Of a stretch of 34,003 nt of DNA, positions 1 through 8,070 are shown in pieces (the first letter of the stretch is position 1; the number at the start of each line of letters is the position of its first letter). Made by a program: the position numbers and the translations under genes. The DNA lies in NCBI GenBank assembly GCA_964584595.1, contig CAZPAM010000023.1:1-34003 (forward strand). Direction: 5' to 3'. This DNA is from Scalindua sp964584595 (GTDB taxonomy: Bacteria; Planctomycetota; Brocadiia; Brocadiales; Scalinduaceae). A model generated the notes under the pieces. It was not told the DNA's origin, did no database searches, and saw only the letters and a program-made list of their open reading frames with translations.

Positions 1-2
1 GA

Positions 3-440
3 GCTTCCGAGGCATTAAATGATCTCAAATTAAAAGGTGATGAAAACTATGGTGTTGACATTATAAGAAATTCACTTAGCGGGCCAATTAAACAGATAGT
101 CAAAAACACAGGGTTGGAAGGTGCGGTAGTGGTAAGAAAGATTCTGGCATCAAAGGACAAGGCCTTTGGTTATGATGCAGAAAAGGAAGAATACGGCAAT
201 CTGATTGAATCCGGCGTGATAGATCCTACGAAAGTTACAAGGAGTGCATTGCAAAATGCCTTGAGCATTGCAAGTATACTCCTTACAAGTGATTGTCTCA
301 TTACAGAGATTCCATCGAAAGATGAAGCCATGATGCCTCCCGGTGGCGGCATGCCTCCTGGTGGTGGTATGGGTGGAATGGGTGGTATGGGCGGAATGGG
401 CGGTATGCCGGGAATGGGTGGTATGCCGGGCATGATGTAA
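3..440 (+). CDS. groEL: 60 kDa chaperonin GroEL, C-terminal fragment (5' end outside window)
   Basis: The frame is open from the first bases of the window and ends at a TAA. It encodes the last 145 or so residues of a GroEL subunit, which forms the ATP-driven folding chamber in the cytoplasm. The segment VDPTK/IDPTKVTRSALQNA is the conserved equatorial C-terminal helix region of the family. The protein ends in a long Gly/Met-rich tail (repeats of GGM, then PGMGGMPGMM), the disordered tail that projects into the GroEL cavity. The part upstream of the window is missing, so the start cannot be given. It lies about 100 bases before groES, and a second complete groEL follows groES. It is clearly diverged from that second copy, so the two are paralogues rather than a recent duplication. 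Confidence 0.95.
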   Translation, partial: ASEALNDLKLKGDENYGVDIIRNSLSGPIKQIVKNTGLEGAVVVRKILASKDKAFGYDAEKEEYGNLIESGVIDPTKVTRSALQNALSIASILLTSDCLITEIPSKDEAMMPPGGGMPPGGGMGGMGGMGGMGGMPGMGGMPGMM

Positions 441-536
441 CGGCTAACCAGTCTCCAACCAGTTAGAGAATTTCTTTCTGGTAATGTGAATTAACTTGAT
501 ATTAAGTGATTATAAAAATAAAAGGAGGAATTTGTT

Positions 537-824
537 ATGGCGATAAGGCCTTTGGATGACAGAGTTGTAGTTGAACCACTTGAAGCAGAAGAAAAGACAC
601 AAGGTGGAATTGTTTTACCGGACTCAGCAAAAGAGAAACCAACAAAAGGGAAGGTTATTTCTGTTGGTGAGGGGAAACTCCTGGACAGCGGTAAAAGAGC
701 CGATCTTTTAGTAAAAAAAGGTGATCAGGTTCTATACGGAAAGTATGCAGGGACAGAGATCACAGTAGGTGGTAAGGATTATCTTATTTTAAAAGAAAAC
801 GATATCTTGGCTAAAATTGATTAA
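537..824 (+). CDS. groES: Co-chaperonin GroES (10 kDa)
   Basis: This 95-residue protein has the usual GroES length and sequence: it opens with IRPLDDRVVVEP and carries the mobile-loop region ending in GGIVLPDSAKEKP, then the KGKVISVGEG core strand. GroES caps the GroEL ring in its ATP-bound state. The ATG is preceded by a strong AGGAGG-type ribosome-binding site at about 522-529. The downstream groEL starts 20 bases after its stop, so the two are co-transcribed. The gene sits between two groEL genes, so it may serve both rings. I see no CIRCE (HrcA) operator in the upstream spacer. Confidence 0.97.
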   Translation: MAIRPLDDRVVVEPLEAEEKTQGGIVLPDSAKEKPTKGKVISVGEGKLLDSGKRADLLVKKGDQVLYGKYAGTEITVGGKDYLILKENDILAKID

Positions 825-844
825 TCAAGTTCAGGAGGTATATT

Positions 845-2467
845 ATGGCTGCAAAACAGCTTTTGTTTGATGAAGAGGCAAGACGTAATATCAAAAATGG
901 TATAAAGAAACTGGCAGACGCTGTCAGGGTGACTATGGGTCCAACCGGTAGAAACCTGATACTGGAAAAGAGTTTCGGTTCACCTACTGTTACAAAGGAT
1001 GGTGTCACTGTGGCAAAAGAGGTAGAGCTGGGTGAACCATTTGAAAATATGGGAGCTAAGATGGTTTGTGAAGTAGCATCTAAAACCAGTGATGTTGCTG
1101 GTGACGGTACTACTACTGCGACTATTCTGGCTGAAGCAATTTTTAATGAAGGTGTAAAGTACGTTACGGCAGGTGCGAATACAATGGCGCTGAAAAGGGG
1201 CATAGATAAGGCCGTAAAAGTGGTAGTCGAGGAATTGAATAACATATGCAAAAAAGTCAAAGATAGATCACAGATTGCACAGGTCGGGACGATTTCAGCA
1301 AATAATGATTCGACAGTTGGTGATTTATTGGCAGATGCAATGGATAAGGTGGGTAAAGATGGTGTTATTACTGTTGAAGAAGCTAAAAGTATGGGGACTA
1401 CATTAGAAGTCGTCGAGGGAATGCAGTTTGATAAGGGATTCATTTCCCCTTATTTTGTAACGAAGGCTCAAACGATGGAAGTTATCTTTGAAGACCCATA
1501 TATTTTAATTCATGAGAAGAAGATTTCCAATATGAAGGAAATGTTGCCACTCTTGGAGAAGCTGGCGAGTGTTGGCAAACCTCTTTTAATCATTGCTGAG
1601 GAGGTTGAGGGCGAGGCCCTGGCTATGTTAGTTGTTAACAAAATACGAGGGGTCTTAAACTGTGCTGCGATTAAAGCGCCTGGTTTTGGCGACAGAAGGA
1701 AGGCAATGCTGGAAGACATAGCCATTCTTACGGATGGGCGTTTGATATCAGAGGACCTTGGTATAAAGTTAGAGACTCTGGAACTTAGCGATCTTGGGAC
1801 TGCAAAACGTGTTATAATTGATAAGGAAAATACTACGATAATAGAAGGCGCCGGGAAGAAATCAGATATACAGGGTAGAATTTCTCAGATTCGAAATCAA
1901 ATTGATCAGACTACATCTGATTATGATAAGGAAAAACTTCAGGAGAGACTTGCAAAGCTTACCGGTGGTATTGCCGTAATAAATGTGGGTGGTGCTACGG
2001 AGGCTGAAGTGAATGAGAGAAAGGCGCGTGTAGAGGATGCACTTAATGCAACAAGGGCTGCCGTGGAAGAAGGCATTGTTCCTGGAGGCGGAACTGCCTT
2101 TATCAGGACAATACCAAAGGTTGAGGAGTTGCGTAAGAAGTTAAAGGGTGATGAAAAGATAGGCTCCGATATAATTGCAAAAGCAATTGAGGCTCCTTTG
2201 AGACAGATTGTTTCCAATACAGGTGGTGAAGGCTCTGTAGTTGTTGAAGAAGTAAAAGAGAAAAGTACCAATACAGGATTTGATGCCAACACATCTGAAT
2301 TTGTAGATATGTTTGAAAGGGGAATAATTGACCCAACGAAGGTTTCACGTACAGCATTGCAAAATGCAGCCAGCATAGCTGGACTAATGTTGACAACCGA
2401 AGTAATGATCACAGAGTTAAAGGAAGACGAAGAAGATGAATCTCCGATTGAGGGTAGCGTGATCTAG
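845..2467 (+). CDS. groEL: 60 kDa chaperonin GroEL, complete second copy without Gly-Met tail
   Basis: This is a full-length chaperonin subunit of 540 residues. The ATP-site residues are in the canonical places: Asp52 in TVTKDGVTVAKE and Asp87 in AGDGTTTAT. The catalytic-aspartate region is also present (GGATEAEVNERKARVEDALNATRAA, about 380-405). The ATG follows a GGAGGT ribosome-binding site (about 834-839), directly after groES. The C-terminus is acidic, ending EEDEDESPIEGSVI-like, with no GGM repeats, unlike the neighbouring groEL fragment. A rho-independent terminator follows about 40 bases downstream. It is expected to fold proteins in the cytoplasm with GroES. How the work is divided between the two GroEL types cannot be read from sequence. 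Confidence 0.97.
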   Translation: MAAKQLLFDEEARRNIKNGIKKLADAVRVTMGPTGRNLILEKSFGSPTVTKDGVTVAKEVELGEPFENMGAKMVCEVASKTSDVAGDGTTTATILAEAIFNEGVKYVTAGANTMALKRGIDKAVKVVVEELNNICKKVKDRSQIAQVGTISANNDSTVGDLLADAMDKVGKDGVITVEEAKSMGTTLEVVEGMQFDKGFISPYFVTKAQTMEVIFEDPYILIHEKKISNMKEMLPLLEKLASVGKPLLIIAEEVEGEALAMLVVNKIRGVLNCAAIKAPGFGDRRKAMLEDIAILTDGRLISEDLGIKLETLELSDLGTAKRVIIDKENTTIIEGAGKKSDIQGRISQIRNQIDQTTSDYDKEKLQERLAKLTGGIAVINVGGATEAEVNERKARVEDALNATRAAVEEGIVPGGGTAFIRTIPKVEELRKKLKGDEKIGSDIIAKAIEAPLRQIVSNTGGEGSVVVEEVKEKSTNTGFDANTSEFVDMFERGIIDPTKVSRTALQNAASIAGLMLTTEVMITELKEDEEDESPIEGSVI

Positions 2468-2504
2468 TTTAATGACTGAAAAAAGATGATATAGCTATTT
2501 TGAG

Positions 2505-2531
2505 AAAAGGCCACATTTATGTGGCCTTTTT
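2505..2531 (+). terminator. Rho-independent terminator after groES-groEL
   Basis: The arms AAAAGGCCACAT and ATGTGGCCTTTTT form a GC-rich stem with a very short loop, followed by a T-run. It lies 38 bases past the groEL stop and before the dnaJ promoter, so it separates the two chaperone operons. Confidence 0.9.
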
Positions 2532-2571
2532 GCTTTAAGATTCGAGGGATTCTGTTGGCTGCAAAACCAGC

Positions 2572-2599
2572 TTGACATTTTATTTATCACCTGTATCAT
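2572..2599 (+). promoter_or_regulatory. Probable sigma-70-type promoter of the dnaJ-grpE operon
   Basis: A perfect TTGACA (2572-2577) is followed after 16 bases by TATCAT (2594-2599). It stands directly after the groEL terminator and about 50 bases before dnaJ, so transcription of the dnaJ block probably starts here. No heat-shock operator is visible around it. Confidence 0.6.
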
Positions 2600-2651
2600 A
2601 TAAATTGAGAAATCAATGTAAGTGTTAAGTTGTTATGTATTTTAGGTTTAT

Positions 2652-3785
2652 ATGCCTGATTTAAATATGATAAAAGAAGATTATTACAAGGTTCTGGAGG
2701 TTGGAAAGGATGCAAGTCAGGATGATATAAAGCGGACTTACAGGAAAATGGCATTGAAGTATCACCCTGATAAAAATCCTGGAGATAAGCAGGCAGAGGC
2801 GAAATTCAAAGCAGCGGCAGAGGCATACGAAGTACTCAGTGATCCCGAGAAGAGAAAAAGATATGATCAATTTGGTCATGAAGGATTAAGGGGGGGCGAC
2901 ACAAGAGGATTCGGTAACTTTGAAGATATATTCGATGCGTTTGGTGATATCTTTGGCGGTGGAGGCAGTATTTTTGAGGAGTTTTTTGGCGGCAGGACAA
3001 GGCAGACGTCAAAACGAGGGGCTAGTTTACGATGTGATATCTCCATGGAGTTCAAAGATGTTGCCACTGGAATAGAAAAAACAATAGAGGTTAACAAGAG
3101 AGATCTTTGCGAAGAGTGCCGGGGAACAGGTGCTCGCAAAGGCACATCTCCGGTTTCCTGTCCTTATTGTAAGGGTCATGGTGAAATCCATCAGAAACAG
3201 GGCTTTTTTACGCTAAGAACTGGATGTCCTAAATGCCAGGGTAGTGGAAAGCTTATTGAAACTCCCTGTAAGAAATGTAGTGGCCACGGTGTGTATCCAA
3301 GAAAATCAAGTATTAAGGTTCAGGTACCTGCCGGTATTGAAGATGGTGCGAGATTGCGTGTTACCGGCCAGGGTGAATCAGGGGCAAATGGAGCACAGCC
3401 TGGAGATCTATATTGCGACATACACGTACAACCACACCCGATCTTCCAGCGGCAGGATTATGATATAATTTGTGAGTTTCCAATTACGTTTACTCAGGCG
3501 GCATTAGGGTGTGAAATTGAGGTGCCTACTATTCTGGGTAAACTAAGGAAAGTAAGGATACCTCCCGGGACGCAAAGTGATGAGGTTATACCGGTTAGGG
3601 GTGAAGGCATTCCACATGTTCGTGGTTATGGTAAAGGGAATTTGTTGGTACATATTGTAGTTGAAACTCCTAGTAAATTGACTCCAAGACAGGAAGAATT
3701 ATTAAGAGAATTTGCGGAATCAGAACATAAGAATGTAACACCCAAGCAAAAGAGCTTTTTCCAGAAGGTTAAGAAGCTTTTTTAG
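2652..3785 (+). CDS. dnaJ: Chaperone protein DnaJ (Hsp40)
   Basis: DnaJ stimulates the DnaK ATPase and delivers unfolded clients. Domains in order are an N-terminal J domain with HPD at residues 38-40, a Gly/Phe-rich linker (about 78-115), four CxxCxGxG zinc repeats (CEECRGTG, CPYCKGHG, CPKCQGSG, CKKCSGHG; about 150-220), and the C-terminal substrate-binding barrels ending at 377. The ATG at 2652 has an AGG five bases upstream. An internal ATG at 2667 would put HPD at 33-35, exactly as in E. coli DnaJ, but it has no ribosome-binding site, so the true start is uncertain by five residues. It is followed by grpE. No dnaK is in the window. Confidence 0.97.
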   Translation: MPDLNMIKEDYYKVLEVGKDASQDDIKRTYRKMALKYHPDKNPGDKQAEAKFKAAAEAYEVLSDPEKRKRYDQFGHEGLRGGDTRGFGNFEDIFDAFGDIFGGGGSIFEEFFGGRTRQTSKRGASLRCDISMEFKDVATGIEKTIEVNKRDLCEECRGTGARKGTSPVSCPYCKGHGEIHQKQGFFTLRTGCPKCQGSGKLIETPCKKCSGHGVYPRKSSIKVQVPAGIEDGARLRVTGQGESGANGAQPGDLYCDIHVQPHPIFQRQDYDIICEFPITFTQAALGCEIEVPTILGKLRKVRIPPGTQSDEVIPVRGEGIPHVRGYGKGNLLVHIVVETPSKLTPRQEELLREFAESEHKNVTPKQKSFFQKVKKLF

Positions 3786-3825
3786 ATAGTTCATTCTTGT
3801 GAAACCATATGGGGGATTTGTTGTT

Positions 3826-4515
3826 ATGTCTGAAGTGCGAAACAATCAGGAAGATGAAAGCGTGAAAGAGGAACACGACGAAGCCGTAAATAACGCTGAA
3901 GAGAAAGATAGCTTCGAAAGTTCAGAAGAAAATTCAAAACCGGAAACCGAGGCAGACACAAACAGTAAAGCCGAGAGTGACGAAAAAACAGAAGAAGAGA
4001 TTGCCGCTTTAATTAAAAAGGCAGGAGAGCGTGATTCTTACCTCGATCAATTGTTAAGGACCAGGGCAGAGTTTATGAATTATCAAAAGAGGGTACGTAA
4101 AGAAAATGAATCAACCTCCCAATATGCAATTCAAAATCTTATTCTTGATCTCTTTCCAGAGCTTGATAATTTTGACAGAGCTTTGAAGCTGGCAGATAGT
4201 TCAAAAGATTTTGATAAGTTTGTGGAAGGTATAAAGTTGATAGAAGGCCAATTATTTAAGGTTTTGGCTAAGTACGGTGTAAAGCCTATTGAGACAGTTG
4301 GAAAAACCTTTGATCCAAATCTTCATGAGGCTGTGATGGAGGAAGAGAATAATGAGTTGCCTCATCATACTATTATTGATGAATTCCAGGGAGGTTTTCT
4401 CTTGAATGAACGTGTGATCAGGCCATCGAAAGTCAAGGTTTCAAGGAGAACTATAGAAGAAAATGATGTAAAGGAAACAGAAGAAACAGAGAATATAGAG
4501 AATGATAGTGACTAA
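3826..4515 (+). CDS. grpE: Nucleotide exchange factor GrpE
   Basis: GrpE releases ADP from DnaK. The first 75 or so residues are very acidic and low-complexity. A helical dimerisation segment follows (RTRAEFMNYQKRVRKENE), then the conserved head with FDPNLHEAV and the end GFLLNERVIRPSKVKVS. I start it at the ATG at 3826 (229 residues) because a GGGGGA ribosome-binding site lies about ten bases upstream. The frame is also open from a GTG at 3799, which lacks such a site. It lies 40 bases after dnaJ in the same operon. The acidic C-terminal extension (about 20 residues) is slightly longer than usual. Confidence 0.95.
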   Translation: MSEVRNNQEDESVKEEHDEAVNNAEEKDSFESSEENSKPETEADTNSKAESDEKTEEEIAALIKKAGERDSYLDQLLRTRAEFMNYQKRVRKENESTSQYAIQNLILDLFPELDNFDRALKLADSSKDFDKFVEGIKLIEGQLFKVLAKYGVKPIETVGKTFDPNLHEAVMEEENNELPHHTIIDEFQGGFLLNERVIRPSKVKVSRRTIEENDVKETEETENIENDSD

Positions 4516-4554
4516 AGCTTTACGTCTTAAATTTAGTTAGAAGGAAGGGGACGC

Positions 4555-4851
4555 ATGCCTACTTACGATTATGAGTGTAATGCCTGTAATCATAAATTTG
4601 AATTGTTTCAGTCTATTACTGCAGGGCATATAAGAAAATGTCCTGAATGCGGAGAACGAAAAGTAAAACGCCTGATTGGAACTGGCAGTACAATAATTTT
4701 TAAAGGGTCTGGATTTTATCAGACTGATTATAGAAGCGAAGAATATAAATCACGCCAGAAAGCTGAAAAATCATCTTCCTCCTCAGATAACAAAGATAAG
4801 AAAAAAGGGAAGAAAGAGAAAAAAGCGACAAAGAAAGATGTCAAAGATTAA
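4555..4851 (+). CDS. FmdB-family zinc ribbon protein
   Basis: This 98-residue protein starts with the family signature MPTYDYECNACNHKFE and has two CxxC knuckles (CNAC, CPEC) that should bind one zinc. The segment GTGSTIIFKGSGFYQTDY is also typical of FmdB proteins. The C-terminal third is a lysine/serine-rich tail. The family's function is not firmly known; a regulatory or nucleic-acid-binding role is usually supposed. A GGAAGGGG ribosome-binding site precedes the ATG. Its 3' end overlaps the next gene by 14 bases, so the two zinc proteins are translationally coupled behind grpE. Confidence 0.9.
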   Translation: MPTYDYECNACNHKFELFQSITAGHIRKCPECGERKVKRLIGTGSTIIFKGSGFYQTDYRSEEYKSRQKAEKSSSSSDNKDKKKGKKEKKATKKDVKD

Positions 4852-5020
4852 ATGCCGTAATTGTGACAAAGAACTTATATATAATGTTATAAGTGACATA
4901 CCTACATTTCCTTTTTGCAGTGAACGCTGCAAGCTTGTAGATTTGGGGCTATGGTTTGATGAAGAAAGGCGTATAGAGGAACCCACTACGAGTGATCAGC
5001 CTGAGAACGATGATTCGTAA
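4838..5020 (+). CDS. yacG: YacG-like zinc-binding protein (DNA gyrase inhibitor family)
   Basis: At 60 residues it has the YacG layout: CRNCDKEL, then FPFCSERCKLVDLGLWFDEERRI, giving a CxxC...CxxxC zinc site followed by the conserved LxxLGxW helix. In E. coli, YacG binds GyrB and blocks DNA binding by gyrase. Whether that holds here is inference from family. The start overlaps the FmdB-like gene by 14 bases, and it is the last gene of the dnaJ-grpE operon. No clear terminator is seen after it. Confidence 0.85.
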   Translation: MSKIKCRNCDKELIYNVISDIPTFPFCSERCKLVDLGLWFDEERRIEEPTTSDQPENDDS

Positions 5021-5175
5021 GAAACAGAACTGACCCAAATATTTCCCTAAACACCTCTTTAATTTTCACTATATTGTAACTTGCTACAGACACACTATTT
5101 ATGACTTTATTCCTTGTTCATATTTAGTAAAATGAGTAAGCTTATCCTTTTGGTCATACATTATGCATTTTTTCC

Positions 5176-5202
5176 TTGAAATATTAGAGAATTATATATA
5201 AT
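5176..5202 (+). promoter_or_regulatory. Possible promoter for the 5254 membrane protein gene
   Basis: TTGAAA (5176-5181) and a perfect TATAAT (5197-5202) are separated by 15 bases, which is shorter than ideal. The rest of the 233-base spacer 5021-5253 is AT-rich and holds no gene I can support. Confidence 0.4.
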
Positions 5203-5253
5203 AAGTTCAATGATTTCCGTTTCTTACAATTAATCTCAAGAAAGGGGTGACAA

Positions 5254-6483
5254 ATGCCGCCAATTTTACAGGATTTACAGGATGTTCTGCGTGGTTTTAA
5301 AATGACGCTAGATTTTAACAAACTGTTTTCTGCGGTTTTGGGTATTATTCTCAGTGTAGTCTGGGTATTAGTGATTATTATCTTTGCTTCTGCTTACAAG
5401 TTTATTGATGCCAGCCCATTCGAATTGGTCTCCGTTCTGATCTCACCAAAACTTGGCTTATGCAGTTTTTTTCAAGTCGCTCTTTCATCAATACAAGCTG
5501 TTAGTTTGGGAGGGTATGCTGTCCTTGTTATTTTGGTCCTGGGATTATTAGCAATTTGGTCAGTCTTTGCCGGTTCTATTACTCGCCTGGCGACTGTTGA
5601 ATTTGCTAAAGGTGAGAAACTTGGAACTCAAGATTCTATTGCTTTTTCTACAAAAAGATTCTGGTCATATTTCTGGTGTCCTCTTACTCCTGTTCTGGGG
5701 GTGTTATTCTTTATCGCATGCAATGTTATTGGTGGCCTTTTAGGTAAAATTCAGATTGCAGGTGAGCTTGCTGTTGCAATCGGTTTTCCGTTGGCAATTC
5801 TTTCGGGATTTCTAATTGTTTTCATCGGTGTTATTGGCTTTATAGGATTCTTCCTGATGTATCCTACCATAAGTACTGAGGGTTCTGATACTTTTGATGC
5901 AATGAGCCGTGCATATAGTTATGTACTTTCAAGACCCGCACATTTTCTATCATTATTGATCTGTATTCTAGTATGTGGTGCTATCCTGGCTTACATTACA
6001 AGCATTGTCGCTTGTGCAGTTATGCAGACTACTTACTATACCGTTGGATTTGGTATGGGCGCTAAATTTGAAACTATAAGAGGCTTTTTAGCCGTAGTAG
6101 GCGATGGGGGTACATCAGCTGCACTTGGTGGTGTAACTATGAAGTTTGCTGCTTTAATGATGATGTTATATATAATTTTGGTTAAGGTGCTTGTTGGGGG
6201 TATAGTAGTTGCATTTGCAGGATCCGCAAGCACTATTGCTTATTTAGTCTTGAGAAAGGATGTTGATGGCACAGAATTGTTTGATGTATATACAGAAGAA
6301 GAGGAAGCGGTGCCAGAAACAAATGAAAATAGTGAGGCCCCTGGTACGGAAGAGAAGGCAGCAGAAGTAAAGGCACCTCCTGCTGCGCCTACGCCAGAGC
6401 CGGAACCGCCAAAGGCTGATGAAAATAAACCGCCAGATGAATCATCCGGTGGTAATGGATCATCGTCTGAAAGGCCTGAATAA
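5254..6483 (+). CDS. Multi-pass membrane protein with acidic, proline-rich tail, function unknown
   Basis: I do not recognise a named family for this 409-residue protein. After a short amphipathic N-terminus there are about six or seven hydrophobic segments, roughly at residues 25-48, 85-107, 140-162, 165-205, 225-252 and 295-325. Between them are small polar loops including SRAYSYVLSRP. From about residue 334 the chain turns hydrophilic: about 75 residues rich in Glu, Pro, Ala and Ser (VKAPPAAPTPEPEPPK), very likely disordered. A GAAAGGGGTG ribosome-binding site precedes the ATG. Base use matches its neighbours. The pattern 'SRAYSYVLxRP' suggests a membrane domain of the kind annotated as integral-membrane DUFs, but I would not assign a function. 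Confidence 0.85.
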   Translation: MPPILQDLQDVLRGFKMTLDFNKLFSAVLGIILSVVWVLVIIIFASAYKFIDASPFELVSVLISPKLGLCSFFQVALSSIQAVSLGGYAVLVILVLGLLAIWSVFAGSITRLATVEFAKGEKLGTQDSIAFSTKRFWSYFWCPLTPVLGVLFFIACNVIGGLLGKIQIAGELAVAIGFPLAILSGFLIVFIGVIGFIGFFLMYPTISTEGSDTFDAMSRAYSYVLSRPAHFLSLLICILVCGAILAYITSIVACAVMQTTYYTVGFGMGAKFETIRGFLAVVGDGGTSAALGGVTMKFAALMMMLYIILVKVLVGGIVVAFAGSASTIAYLVLRKDVDGTELFDVYTEEEEAVPETNENSEAPGTEEKAAEVKAPPAAPTPEPEPPKADENKPPDESSGGNGSSSERPE

Positions 6484-6549
6484 AACAGCCTGTCTTGATT
6501 AATATTAATGATGTGCTCTTTGGCGCCCTTTATGTATCATAATAAGTGT

Positions 6550-6593
6550 GAAGAAGGTCAATAATCTACGTATATAGATAGTTGATCTTCTTC
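6550..6593. other. Long hairpin upstream of der
   Basis: The arms GAAGAAGGTCAA (6550-6561) and TTGATCTTCTTC (6582-6593) pair over 12 positions with one G-T pair. Inside them ATCTA (6564-6568) pairs with TAGAT (6575-6579) around a CGTATA loop. No T-run follows, so it is not a standard terminator. It may be an RNA structure in the der leader or a processing site. Confidence 0.55.
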
Positions 6594-6667
6594 AGAAATT
6601 ATCCAGTATTCCACAAGATGTTTATCAAATCTATTAGATTTATCATAATAATGTTCAGGCCCAGGTA

Positions 6668-7991
6668 ATGTTTCTCCCCATAGTAACCATCGTAGGAAGG
6701 CCTAATGTTGGTAAGTCTTCTCTCCTGAATTGCTTAGCCAAGAAGCGCATTTCAATTGTTGATTCAATGAGCGGCGTAACCAGAGACAGAGTGTCCATAG
6801 AGATAGAGCACGAAGAAAACCTGTTTGAGCTTATTGATACAGGCGGCATAGGTATAACTGATATTGAAGATATTGCTCAAGAGGTAGAGGTTCAGATAGA
6901 AATAGCACTTCAAAAGGCAAGCCTGATTCTTTTCGTTGTTGATGTTCGTGAAGGGATCACTCCGCTAGATGTTGAGGTTGCAGAAGTGTGACGATGCGAA
7001 ATTTGATCTTCAGACAGCAGAGTTCTTCAGGCTGGGGCTGGGAGAACCATTGCCTGTCTCTGCATTGCAAAGATACGGCAGGGTGGATCTTCTGGACAGG
7101 ATTGTTTCTACTTTTCCTGAAATAGATACAAAGCCTGCGAAAACAGATTCGTTAATGAAGATTGCTATCGTTGGGAAGCGGAATGCGGGAAAATCTACAT
7201 TAATAAATACACTTGCTCAAGAGGAAAGGGTTATCGTCAGTGAAATTCCAGGCACCACAAGAGATTCTGTTGATGTAAAGTTTGAAATAGAAGGCAAGGA
7301 ATTTATTGCAATTGATACTGCTGGAATAAGAAAGAAGAAGCAGATTCAGGGTTCTATAGAATTTTATGGCATGGCCAGAGTTGAGAGATCTATCCGTCGT
7401 GCCGATATTGTGATATTACTGATTGATGCGCCCAGGGAGATTTCTCAGGTCGATAAGAAGATCGGTGATTATATCAAAACCCAATTTAAGCCATGTTTGC
7501 TGGTTGTAAGCAAATGGGACCTTGCAGAAGAAGTTGAGATCGAGAAATTTATTAAATATGTCCATGCCCGTTTGCCCGGTCTGCACTTTGCCCCTTTGTC
7601 ATTTATAAGCTCATTCAGCGGTGAGAATATAATCGAGACTATTGAGCTAGCACAGGAATTATATAAGCAGGCTAATACGCGAGTTTCTACTGCAGAACTT
7701 AACAGTGTCCTCGAACACGCTTTTACACGTCATCGCCCAACAAGGAGGAAATCCAAAATATCAAAGGTCTACTATGCTACACAGGTATCGGTTTGTCCGC
7801 CGACCTTCGTATTGTTCGTCAACGACAAAAGACTTTTTGATTCAGATTATGAGCGTTACCTGTCAAACCAATTACGAGATAATCTTCCATTTAGTGAAAT
7901 ACCTCTAAAGTTTTACTTCAGGCCTAAAAAACGAGAGGTAAAGGTTGGCTCCGAAGAACAAAATGATCTGGGCGGTAGAAGGAGGAAATGA
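6668..7991 (+). pseudogene. der: Ribosome assembly GTPase Der (EngA), disrupted by internal deletion and frameshift
   Basis: Der carries two GTPase domains and a C-terminal KH-like domain and acts in 50S ribosome maturation. The first frame (6668-6991) has the P-loop GRPNVGKSS (residues 10-18) and DTGG, then reads DVEVAEV and stops. The second frame resumes as KCDDAKFDLQTAEFFRLG and carries the second GTPase domain (GKRNAGKST, DTAG, SKWD) and the KH-like end. Compared with the family, about 14 residues just before the first domain's NKxD motif are missing, together with a frame change, so roughly 40 bases are lost near 6981-6986. Der is normally essential, so this is either an assembly error or the gene is replaced elsewhere. 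The second half could be translated from an internal ATG near 7156. Confidence 0.85.
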
Positions 7992-8070
7992 TCGCCTCTT
8001 TACTGTAGAGTTTTGTCTGTCTGGTCATCCCATCACGTATTACTACTGCTTCTAATTGGATATTCTCCCA

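Noticed and set aside
170..433. Proline-rich antisense open frame over the groEL tail
   Set aside because: It is the reverse reading of GGM codons and has no start context.
441..536. Possible CIRCE (HrcA) operator before groES
   Set aside because: The spacer has no TTAGCACTC-N9-GAGTGCTAA-like sequence; only weak, short inverted repeats are present.
6960..7010. Programmed frameshift in der
   Set aside because: A stretch of about 14 residues is missing as well as the frame, so it is a deletion rather than recoding.
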